From Bifidobacteriaceae bacterium (lineage in GTDB: Bacteria; Actinomycetota; Actinomycetes; Actinomycetales; WQXJ01), in NCBI GenBank assembly GCA_031278075.1, contig JAITLE010000073.1:1-22359 (forward strand): a stretch of DNA of 22,359 nt, written 5' to 3'. The notes under the pieces are model-generated. The model was given only the letters and a program-made list of their open reading frames with translations, searched no databases and had not been told where the DNA came from. Positions 1 to 6,177 of the stretch are shown here, in pieces. The position numbers were made by a program, and so were the translations under genes. Position 1 is the stretch's first letter. The number at the start of each line of letters is the position of its first letter.

Positions 1-24
1 CGATGGGCGTTCCTGGGCGGCGAT

Positions 25-43
25 GGCAGGCCGGCGGCCTGCC
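25..43. other. Perfect inverted repeat, possible terminator hairpin
   Basis: Eight-base arms GGCAGGCC and GGCCTGCC flank a 3-nt loop. It lies downstream of the stop codon of the minus-strand mntR-like gene, so it could terminate that transcript or one entering from the left. There is no T-tract. I see no supportable gene in positions 1-113. Confidence 0.4.
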
Positions 44-113
44 CGGCTGGTCAGGGGCGTCCAGCGTGCCTAGCTGGCGAGCGGCGCAGTAGGCGAGGAC
101 CGGTGGATCGAGG

Positions 114-839
114 CTAAGCCGCGTCAGACACCCAGACCGCCGCCGCGGCGATATCCCCGAGTTCGACCCGCCGCCCGACGCCGTCCGCGCCGGCCTCCCC
201 GGCGCCACGGGCCGCGCCGGCATCCCTGGCCTCGGCCTCTACCCGCACCACGATCACGCCCGCGAAATCGCGGCGCTCCAAGACGGTCACCAGCGCGTCG
301 GGCACCAATCCCACGCCCGCGAAATACCGCAACATCGCCGGGTCCGCGTCTGAGATCCGCTCGACGACCGCCCGGGCGCCCTGGACGGCATCGGACAACG
401 GACGCGCGGTCGGGTGGGCGACTGTGCCGTCGGCGGCGGGGATCGGGTCGCCGTGCGGATCCCGCGTGGGGCGCCCCAAGAAGCCGTCCAAAGCCGAGAT
501 GAACGCGTCGGAGGCGGCATGTTCGAGCACTTCGGCGTCATCGTGCGCCTCATCCCAAGGGAAACCGAGCGTGTGGACCAGGAAGGTCTCAAGCAACCTG
601 TGCCGCCGCACCATCGCGAGCGCGAGCCGTTCCCCCTCCGGGGTCAGCTCGATCGCCGCATAAGGGGCGTGCCGCACCAAGCCGCGCGCCGCCAGACGCT
701 TGACGGCCTCCGATGCCGTCGACGCGGTGACGCCCAACCGTGCCGCGAGCAGGGTGGTTGTGACGGGTTCGTCCTTGTGCCACTCGCGCACGGACCAGAT
801 CAGCTTCAAGTAGTCCTGTGCCACCGCCGACGGTTTCAT
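114..839 (-). CDS. mntR: DtxR/MntR-family metal-dependent transcriptional regulator (SirR/MntR type)
   Basis: 241-residue metalloregulator, probably repressing manganese uptake when Mn(II) is abundant. Order: N-terminal winged helix (about residues 5-70, recognition region ASTASEAVKRL), metal-binding dimerisation domain (about 72-140, with RRHRLLETFL and EVLEHAASD), and a C-terminal SH3/FeoA-like domain (ISDADPAMLRYFAGVG onward). The position equivalent to DtxR Cys102 is Glu (in HDDAEVLEH), and Asp9 matches MntR Asp8. Both favour manganese over iron. The position matching Bacillus MntR Glu11 is Lys12. The sequence closely resembles, from memory, the mycobacterial SirR/MntR protein. The C-terminal domain carries an Ala/Gly-rich insertion (around 200-222). 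A TAGGCT hexamer six bases before the ATG suggests a leaderless mRNA. No metal transporter gene is adjacent, so its targets lie elsewhere. Confidence 0.9.
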   Translation of the reverse strand: MKPSAVAQDYLKLIWSVREWHKDEPVTTTLLAARLGVTASTASEAVKRLAARGLVRHAPYAAIELTPEGERLALAMVRRHRLLETFLVHTLGFPWDEAHDDAEVLEHAASDAFISALDGFLGRPTRDPHGDPIPAADGTVAHPTARPLSDAVQGARAVVERISDADPAMLRYFAGVGLVPDALVTVLERRDFAGVIVVRVEAEARDAGAARGAGEAGADGVGRRVELGDIAAAAVWVSDAA

Positions 840-845
840 TCCCCC

Positions 846-851
846 AGCCTA
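846..851 (-). promoter_or_regulatory. -10-like hexamer TAGGCT, leaderless promoter of mntR-like gene
   Basis: On the minus strand TAGGCT is followed by exactly six bases and then the ATG at 839, which would put transcription start on the start codon. No Shine-Dalgarno sequence of normal spacing and no good -35 is visible. This fits actinobacterial leaderless promoters. It is inferred from sequence only. Confidence 0.5.
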
Positions 852-893
852 GGCCGCGACCAGCGGGCCGCCCGGACCGGCAAGAAGAAAGAA

Positions 894-954
894 GGTCCTA
901 CAGGCTTCCGCGCGCTGACTTCGCCCCAGAGCACGCGGCCCGCTCAGTAGGACC
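894..954. repeat. Spaced inverted repeat in the mntR-pgm divergent region
   Basis: Perfect 8-bp arms GGTCCTAC (894-901) and GTAGGACC (947-954) are separated by 45 bp. The 261-bp region 840-1100 between the divergent genes otherwise shows only the TAGGCT element and the pgm ribosome binding site. It could be a paired operator, a long hairpin, or chance. Confidence 0.3.
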
Positions 955-1100
955 CTCTTGATAGTGAAACGAATGGCGCGCGGCTGAGGTTCCGCAGTTG
1001 GGGTGTGTTCTTCCTCACACTTTGCCCAGGTTGGTGTGGCGCCCGCGGACGGTGGCGGGCCGCGGCGCCCGGGCGCCCCCCGAGGTGGAAAGATCGATTC

Positions 1101-2786
1101 ATGCATCCAAGAGCAGGCCAGCGGGCCCAAGCATCAGACCTGGTCGACCTCCGCGCGCTGGAGGACGCGTACTACCAGATCAAACCGGATCCCTCAGACC
1201 CAGCCCAAAGGGTGGTGTTCGGGACGTCCGGCCACCGCGGCTCCTCGCTGGACGGCGCGTTCAACGAGGATCACATCATCGCGGTCACGGCGGCGATCGT
1301 CGAATACCGGCGTGGCCATGGCGTGGACGGCCCCTTGTTCCTCGGCCGCGACACGCATCTCCTGTCGCTGCCCGCTTGGCGCACCGCGGTAGAGGTCCTC
1401 GGCGGCGCGGGTGTCGAGTTGAGGATCGACGCGCGTGACTCGTGGACGCCCACGCCGGCTGTCTCGCATGCGATCCTCGTGGCGAACGGCGCGGTAGCGG
1501 ACTCGGGGCTGCGGACGGGCGGACCGGGGCTCGCGGACGGGATCGTCGTCACGCCGTCGCACAACCCGCCACGCGACGGCGGTTTCAAATACAACCCCCC
1601 GAACGGCGGCCCGGCGGACACTGACGCGACCGGTTGGATCGCGGCGCGGGCCAACCAGATCCTCGAGCGGCGTGCGACAGGGGACGTGCGGCGGGTGTCC
1701 GTCGCCCAGGCGATCGCGCTTGACACCACCAAGCCCCACGACTTCATGCGCATCTATGTCGAGGACTTGAAGAACGTGGTGAACCTGGACGCGATCAGGC
1801 GTGCGGGGGTGCGGATCGGCGCCGATCCGCTGGGTGGCGCGTCGGTCGACTACTGGGGCGCCATCGGCGAGGCCTACGGCCTCGACCTGACGGTGGTGAA
1901 CCAGGAGGTCGACCCGACCTGGCGTTTCATGACCCTCGACTGGGACGGGAAGATCCGGATGGATCCTTCCTCGCCCAACGCGATGGCTTCGCTGAGGGAG
2001 CTGATCCACGCGCGCGGCGTCGGCGGGAAACCGCTTTACGACATCGCCACAGGGAACGATGCCGACTCCGACAGACACGGGATCGTCACCCCCGACGGTG
2101 GGCTGCTCAACCCGAACCACTACCTGGCGGCCTGTGTCGCTTATCTCTTTTCCGGCAACCGGCCGAATTGGCCGCTTGAGGCCGCGGTGGGCAAGACGGT
2201 GGTCTCGTCGTCGCTGATCGACAGGGTCGCGGACAATGAGGGGCGCGCCCTGATGGAGGCGCCCGTCGGTTTCAAGTGGTTTGTGCCGGGGTTGTTGGAC
2301 GGTTCGGTGGCGTTCGGGGGCGAGGAGTCGGCGGGGGCCTCGTTCCTGCGGCTGGACGGGCGGGTTTGGACCACCGACAAGGACGGGATCATCTTGGCGT
2401 TGCTCGCCAGCGAGATGCTCGCGGTGACGGGGGCCACACCATCTCAGGCGCATCGGGAGTTGGCGGGGCTGTTCGGCGAGAGCTGGTATGCGCGCGTCGA
2501 CGCGCCGGCGGGGCGTGAGCAAAAGGCGGCCTTGGCCGCCTTGGACGCGGACCAGGTGACGGACACGGAGTTGGCGGGAGACCCGATCACCGCGCGGCTG
2601 GTCCGGGCGCCGGGCAACGGCGCGCCGATCGGTGGGCTCAAGGTCGCCACGGATGTGGCCTGGTTCGCCGCGCGCCCCTCGGGGACCGAGGACGTCTACA
2701 AGATCTACGCTGAGTCATTCCGCTCCGCGGCGCACCTGGAGGAGGTCCAGGCCGCCGCGAAAGCCCTGGTGGACGCGGTCATCTGA
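1101..2786 (+). CDS. pgm: Phosphoglucomutase (alpha-D-glucose phosphate-specific)
   Basis: Interconverts glucose-1-phosphate and glucose-6-phosphate in the cytoplasm, linking glycolysis to glycogen, trehalose and wall-sugar nucleotide synthesis. Family hallmarks are all present: phosphoserine loop TPSHNP (Ser about 153), metal-binding DADSDRHG (Asp about 320, 322, 324), sugar-binding GEESAG (about 407-412) and phosphate-binding RPSGTE (about 525-530). I start at ATG 1101 (MHPRAGQRAQ), giving 561 residues, close to the E. coli Pgm length. An in-frame GTG at 1005 would add 32 residues of unlikely composition. GAGGTGG at 1082-1088 is a plausible ribosome binding site. A short-chain dehydrogenase follows after 19 bases, probably in the same transcript. 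Confidence 0.96.
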   Translation: MHPRAGQRAQASDLVDLRALEDAYYQIKPDPSDPAQRVVFGTSGHRGSSLDGAFNEDHIIAVTAAIVEYRRGHGVDGPLFLGRDTHLLSLPAWRTAVEVLGGAGVELRIDARDSWTPTPAVSHAILVANGAVADSGLRTGGPGLADGIVVTPSHNPPRDGGFKYNPPNGGPADTDATGWIAARANQILERRATGDVRRVSVAQAIALDTTKPHDFMRIYVEDLKNVVNLDAIRRAGVRIGADPLGGASVDYWGAIGEAYGLDLTVVNQEVDPTWRFMTLDWDGKIRMDPSSPNAMASLRELIHARGVGGKPLYDIATGNDADSDRHGIVTPDGGLLNPNHYLAACVAYLFSGNRPNWPLEAAVGKTVVSSSLIDRVADNEGRALMEAPVGFKWFVPGLLDGSVAFGGEESAGASFLRLDGRVWTTDKDGIILALLASEMLAVTGATPSQAHRELAGLFGESWYARVDAPAGREQKAALAALDADQVTDTELAGDPITARLVRAPGNGAPIGGLKVATDVAWFAARPSGTEDVYKIYAESFRSAAHLEEVQAAAKALVDAVI

Positions 2787-2805
2787 GGGGCTGGGGGAAC
2801 GCGCG

Positions 2806-3633
2806 GTGGCCAAGACGATTGTGCTGACGGGGGCGAGCGACGGAATTGGCGCCGCGGCGGCGATCCAGTTGGCGGCGCGGGGCCACAGGCTGATCCTGGC
2901 GGGCCGTTCCAAGGACAAGCTGCGGGCGGTGGCTGAACGGGTGGGCGCCGCCGACGCGTTTGTCGCAGATTTCGAGGATCTGGGGGCTGTCAGGGGGCTC
3001 GCGGAGCAGATCCTGGGGCGGTGCGACCGGATAGACGTGCTCGCGAACAACGCGGGAGGGGTGTTCGACGGCCCGAAACGGACGGGCGACGGGTTCGAGC
3101 GGACTTTTCAGGTCAACCACCTGGGGCCTTTCCTGTTGACCAATCTCTTGTTGCAGCCGCTGCTCGCCGCGGGGGCCACGGTGGTCGCCACGTCTTCGGT
3201 CGCGTCGCGGCTTTACGCGCGGCTCGACCTGGCGGACGTGAACACTTGGAACGATTTCAGTCCGATGCGCGCCTACGGTAACGCGAAATTGGCGAACATC
3301 CTGTTCACGAAGGGTCTCCACGAACGCTATAGCTCGGCGGGGATCTCCGCGGTGGCGCTGCATCCGGGAGTCGTCGCCACGAATTTCGCGGCGGGGACAC
3401 GTACCTTCTCCAGGCTGCTCTACCAGACGCCGCTCAAGGTGTTCTTGACTTCCGCGGCCAGCGGCGGCGCTCGGTTGGCCCGGTTCGCGTCAGGCCGACC
3501 GGGCCACGATTGGGAGTCCGGCGAATACTACGAGGCTCCGGGCAAGCCTGGCCGTTTCAGGCTTGAGTCCCCGTTAGATGAAGCGGTCGCCTCGCTGTGG
3601 GACCAATCTTCCGCGTTGGTCCGGCTGGATTGA
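2806..3633 (+). CDS. Short-chain dehydrogenase/reductase (SDR family)
   Basis: NAD(P)-dependent oxidoreductase of classical SDR type, 275 residues, substrate unknown. Visible motifs: cofactor-binding TGASDGIG (8-15), structural NNAG (81-84), active-site serine in TSSVAS (about 130-131), and the catalytic pair in YGNAK (Tyr157, Lys161). The composition around the active site resembles the retinol-dehydrogenase/WW-domain oxidoreductase-like branch that is common as unassigned SDRs in actinobacteria. The GTG start at 2806 is chosen because the fold begins right there (AKTIVLTGA) and a G-rich run lies just upstream. The open frame extends back into pgm, but that part is a shadow. It probably shares the pgm transcript and is closed by the hairpin at 3652-3679. 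Confidence 0.9.
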   Translation: MAKTIVLTGASDGIGAAAAIQLAARGHRLILAGRSKDKLRAVAERVGAADAFVADFEDLGAVRGLAEQILGRCDRIDVLANNAGGVFDGPKRTGDGFERTFQVNHLGPFLLTNLLLQPLLAAGATVVATSSVASRLYARLDLADVNTWNDFSPMRAYGNAKLANILFTKGLHERYSSAGISAVALHPGVVATNFAAGTRTFSRLLYQTPLKVFLTSAASGGARLARFASGRPGHDWESGEYYEAPGKPGRFRLESPLDEAVASLWDQSSALVRLD

Positions 3634-3651
3634 GCTGGGCTGACTGATCGA

Positions 3652-3679
3652 CCCAGCCGCGGGCGCGGCCCGGGCTGGG
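3652..3679 (+). terminator. Strong GC hairpin after the pgm-SDR unit
   Basis: CCCAGCC pairs with GGCTGGG, and inside it CGGG pairs with CCCG around a 5-nt loop: 11 base pairs with one bulged G. An alternative pairing uses GCTGGG at 3634-3639 with CCCAGC. There is no T-tract, as is usual for actinobacterial intrinsic terminators. It lies 18 bases after the SDR stop codon. Confidence 0.6.
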
Positions 3680-3732
3680 GCTGGGCGGCGGTTCGGCCGG
3701 TGGGCGGACGGCATCGTGCTGCGGGGAGGGAA

Positions 3733-3748
3733 TGTGATGAAGATCACA
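3733..3748. promoter_or_regulatory. CRP/GlxR-type operator upstream of DUF485-actP
   Basis: The sequence TGTGATGAAGATCACA has perfect TGTGA and TCACA half-sites with a 6-bp spacer, flanked by A and T that extend the symmetry to 18 bp. It matches the classical cAMP-receptor-protein consensus and the actinobacterial GlxR/Crp consensus. It lies about 190 bp upstream of the permease operon, so cAMP-dependent control of acetate/monocarboxylate uptake is likely. Activation or repression cannot be decided from sequence. Confidence 0.8.
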
Positions 3749-3769
3749 TGACTCTATGCGGGAACGGAT

Positions 3770-3799
3770 TTGGAGAAGTCTTGACCTTCGGGTTACCTT
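3770..3799 (+). promoter_or_regulatory. Possible sigma-70-type promoter of DUF485-actP
   Basis: TTGGAG (3770-3775), an 18-bp spacer and TACCTT (3794-3799) would start transcription near 3806, placing the CRP-like site at about -65. That position suits a class I activator site. The match is weak. The rest of the leader (3806-3934) shows nothing else that I can name. Confidence 0.3.
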
Positions 3800-3934
3800 A
3801 GCTGTGAGTGATGGGACTAAAGGCCCATCCCGCTCGCTGAGTCGGGGAGCGAACGCACGGTCCCAGTGCCGCCCCCGAGCGCGCCGCTCCTTCGCGGCCC
3901 TCGGCGAACGGTCGCACCCAGCGAAGGAGGCAGC

Positions 3935-4288
3935 ATGGGGCAAGGTCTTGGGCCCGGCGGGGCGGCCGAGAACGTCGACTACAGCGCGATCGAGCAGAGC
4001 CCTGAGTTCAGCCGGCTCCGCTCGACGCATCGCCGGTTCGTCATCCCGGTGGTCTCGGCCGGGCTGGCAGGCTACATCGCGTACGCGCTGCTGGCCAGCT
4101 GGGGCGCCGGATTCATGTCGACCCGCGTGCTCGGCAACGTGAACTGGGCGATCATCCTCGGGCTGGCGCAGATCCTCGCCACCTTCGCCGTGACCGTGGC
4201 GTACGTGTGGTTCGCCAACCGGAAGCTCGACCCGAAGGCCGCTCAGATCCGTGAGGCGATCGAGGCCGGGGCGGGAGGCGTCCAGTGA
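3935..4288 (+). CDS. DUF485 family membrane protein (ActP/MctC accessory)
   Basis: 117-residue inner-membrane protein with two predicted transmembrane helices: about residues 36-54 (FVIPVVSAGLAGYIAYALL) and about 72-92 (AIILGLAQILATFAVTVAYVW). The cytoplasmic tail is basic (NRKLDPKAAQIREAIEAG). The layout and the pattern RRFV...GNVNW...FANRKLDP are typical of DUF485. Such proteins (YjcH in E. coli) are almost always encoded directly before an acetate/cation symporter, and their exact role is unresolved. ATG 3935 is chosen for its ideal ribosome binding site, AAGGAGG at 3924-3930. The frame upstream of it is not protein-like. The stop overlaps the GTG of the permease by four bases, so translation is coupled. 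Confidence 0.92.
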   Translation: MGQGLGPGGAAENVDYSAIEQSPEFSRLRSTHRRFVIPVVSAGLAGYIAYALLASWGAGFMSTRVLGNVNWAIILGLAQILATFAVTVAYVWFANRKLDPKAAQIREAIEAGAGGVQ

Positions 4289-5958
4289 GCGCCGCGGCGG
4301 GGACGGTCCTCACCCTGGCCGCGATCGACCCGACCAGTCCGGGCAAGCCGGGCATCAACATCGCGATCTTTCTGGCGTTCGTTCTTGTCACCTTGATCAT
4401 CGTGATCAAGGGTGGCGGCGGATCGAAGCACAGCTCAGGTGAGGAGTTCTTCGCCGGCGGACGGTCCTTCTCGGGGGCGCAAAACGGTCTGGCGATCTCG
4501 GGCGACTATCTGAGCGCGGCCTCGTTTCTCGGCATCGTCGGGGCGATCGCCACCGCCGGCTACGACGGCTTCCTCTACTCGATCGGCTTCTTGGTGGCCT
4601 GGATCGTGGCGTTGCTGCTGGTCGCGGAGCTGATGCGGAACATCGGCAAGTTCACCATGGCGGACGTGCTGGCGTTCCGGCTCCGCGCGCGCCCGATTCG
4701 GGTGGCCGCGGCGATCACCACGCTGGCCGTGACATTCTTCTACCTGCTGGCGCAGATGGCGGGCGCGGGCGGCCTGGTTTCGCTGCTGCTGGGCATCACG
4801 GATGACGCCATGCAATCGGTGGTGATCGCGGTGGTCGGCGTCCTGATGATCGTTTATGTGCTGATCGGTGGCATGAAGGGCACAACCTGGGTGCAGATGA
4901 TCAAAGCTGTTCTGTTGATCGCGGGCGCCGCGGTGACCACCGTCTGGGTTCTGGCGCTGAACGGGTTCGACCTCTCGGAGTTGCTCGGCCGGGTGGTGGA
5001 GAACACCCAGGAGCACATGGCCGGCAAGGGGCAGGCCGCCGACGCGATGATCAACCCGGGCCTGAAATACGGCGGCTCCGACTGGGCGAAGGTCGATTTC
5101 CTTTCGCTTGGGCTCGCTTTAGTCCTCGGGACCGCGGGCCTGCCCCACGTGTTGATGCGCTTTTACACGGTCCCGACCGCGAAGGAGGCGCGTAAGTCAG
5201 TCGTCTGGTCGATCTTCCTGATCGGGCTGTTCTACGTGTTCACGCTGGTGCTCGGCTACGCCGCGGCGTACATGTTCGCCCCGGAGATCTGGGAGAAGGG
5301 ATCGGGTGTGCCGGGGGGCTCGAACGCGGCGGCGCCCCTCGTGGCGGCGGCGCTCGGCGGGCCGTGGATGCTCGGGATCATGGCCGCTGTCGCCTTCGCG
5401 ACCATACTCGCGGTGGTCGCCGGACTCGCCATCACAGCTGCCACGTCATTCTCACACGACATCTACACAAATGTGGTCAAAAAGGGCCAGGTCAGCCCGG
5501 GCGCGGAGGTGAGGGTCGCGAAAGCGACGGTCGTCGTGATCGGTCTGATCGCCATCGTCGGGGGGATCGCGGCGAAGGACCAGAACATCGCGTTCCTGGT
5601 GTCGCTGGCATTCGCGGTCGCGGCGTCTGCGAACCTGCCGACCATCGTGTTCTCGCTCTATTGGAAGCGATTCAACACCAGAGGCGCCCTTTGGTCGATG
5701 TACGGCGGCCTGATCTCAGCGCTCGTGATAATCGTGTTCTCGCCGGTGGTGTCCGGCTCGCCGACAGCCATGCTGACGGGAGCCGACTTCGACCTGGCGC
5801 CGCTGTCCAACCCGGGAATCGTGTCGATTCCGCTCGGCTTCTTGTTGGCGATCGTCGGCGCCCTGACCTCCAAGCGCGAGGACGAGAGGGCCAAAGAGGC
5901 CGAGATGGACGTCCGCGCCCTGACGGGTGTCGGCGCGGAGAAAGCCGTCCCGCACTGA
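4285..5958 (+). CDS. actP: Solute:sodium symporter family acetate/monocarboxylate permease (ActP/MctC-like)
   Basis: 557-residue polytopic membrane protein of the SSS family with about 13 hydrophobic segments. It probably imports acetate, and perhaps propionate or pyruvate, with a cation. The segment SGDYLSAASFLG (about 72-83) and the following GYDGFLYSIGFLVAW are the signature of the ActP/MctC branch. The C-terminus is short, charged and cytoplasmic. GTG 4285 is preceded by GGGAGG (4273-4278) and overlaps the DUF485 stop codon (GTGA). Corynebacterium has the same gene pair (DUF485 and MctC). The CRP/GlxR-like operator upstream suggests carbon-source control. Substrate range cannot be read from sequence; ActP versus MctC naming is therefore provisional. 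Confidence 0.92.
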   Translation: MSAAAGTVLTLAAIDPTSPGKPGINIAIFLAFVLVTLIIVIKGGGGSKHSSGEEFFAGGRSFSGAQNGLAISGDYLSAASFLGIVGAIATAGYDGFLYSIGFLVAWIVALLLVAELMRNIGKFTMADVLAFRLRARPIRVAAAITTLAVTFFYLLAQMAGAGGLVSLLLGITDDAMQSVVIAVVGVLMIVYVLIGGMKGTTWVQMIKAVLLIAGAAVTTVWVLALNGFDLSELLGRVVENTQEHMAGKGQAADAMINPGLKYGGSDWAKVDFLSLGLALVLGTAGLPHVLMRFYTVPTAKEARKSVVWSIFLIGLFYVFTLVLGYAAAYMFAPEIWEKGSGVPGGSNAAAPLVAAALGGPWMLGIMAAVAFATILAVVAGLAITAATSFSHDIYTNVVKKGQVSPGAEVRVAKATVVVIGLIAIVGGIAAKDQNIAFLVSLAFAVAASANLPTIVFSLYWKRFNTRGALWSMYGGLISALVIIVFSPVVSGSPTAMLTGADFDLAPLSNPGIVSIPLGFLLAIVGALTSKREDERAKEAEMDVRALTGVGAEKAVPH

Positions 5959-5998
5959 CCCTGCGGGGCCGATAGGGAACTGAATAGATTTCCGCTCA

Positions 5999-6014
5999 GG
6001 CCAACACGTTGGCC
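5999..6014. repeat. Short inverted repeat after actP
   Basis: GGCCAAC and GTTGGCC, 7-bp arms with a 2-nt centre, lie 40 bases after the actP stop codon. This may be a short hairpin ending the transcript or a protein-binding palindrome. It is separate from the larger nested structure that follows. Confidence 0.4.
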
Positions 6015-6026
6015 GGCGGAATGGGC

Positions 6027-6093
6027 CGGCCCCGGCTGACCCAAGGGGGTGGGCGCGCAATGTGGCGGCGCGCCCAGGGTCCAGCCGGGGCCG
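6027..6093. other. Nested 67-nt inverted repeat between actP and the PBP gene
   Basis: Outer arms CGGCCCCGGCTG (6027-6038) and CAGCCGGGGCCG (6082-6093) pair perfectly over 12 bp. They continue as ACCC/GGGT (6039-6042 with 6077-6080, one bulged C). After an asymmetric internal loop, GGGCGCGC (6051-6058) pairs with GCGCGCCC (6068-6075) around a 9-nt loop. That is about 24 base pairs in total. It could be a strong terminator for actP, an mRNA-stabilising structure or a cis-regulatory RNA element of the downstream operon. Confidence 0.65.
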
Positions 6094-6125
6094 TCGTCCG
6101 TGCCCAGATGTCCAGATCCGGGGGA

Positions 6126-6131
6126 GATAAT
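6126..6131 (+). promoter_or_regulatory. Possible -10 element of the cell-envelope operon
   Basis: GATAAT matches five of six consensus bases and would start transcription near 6138, about 40 nt before the GTG start. No convincing -35 is visible at the usual distance. Confidence 0.3.
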
Positions 6132-6177
6132 GCACCGGTCTGAGGGGAGCGTCACTGGCCCGTGAGAAGGTTAATAG

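Noticed and set aside
1194..2522. Long minus-strand open frame opposite pgm
   Set aside because: Arg/Pro/His-rich composition with no motif, fully antisense to a motif-complete phosphoglucomutase. Typical GC-rich shadow frame.
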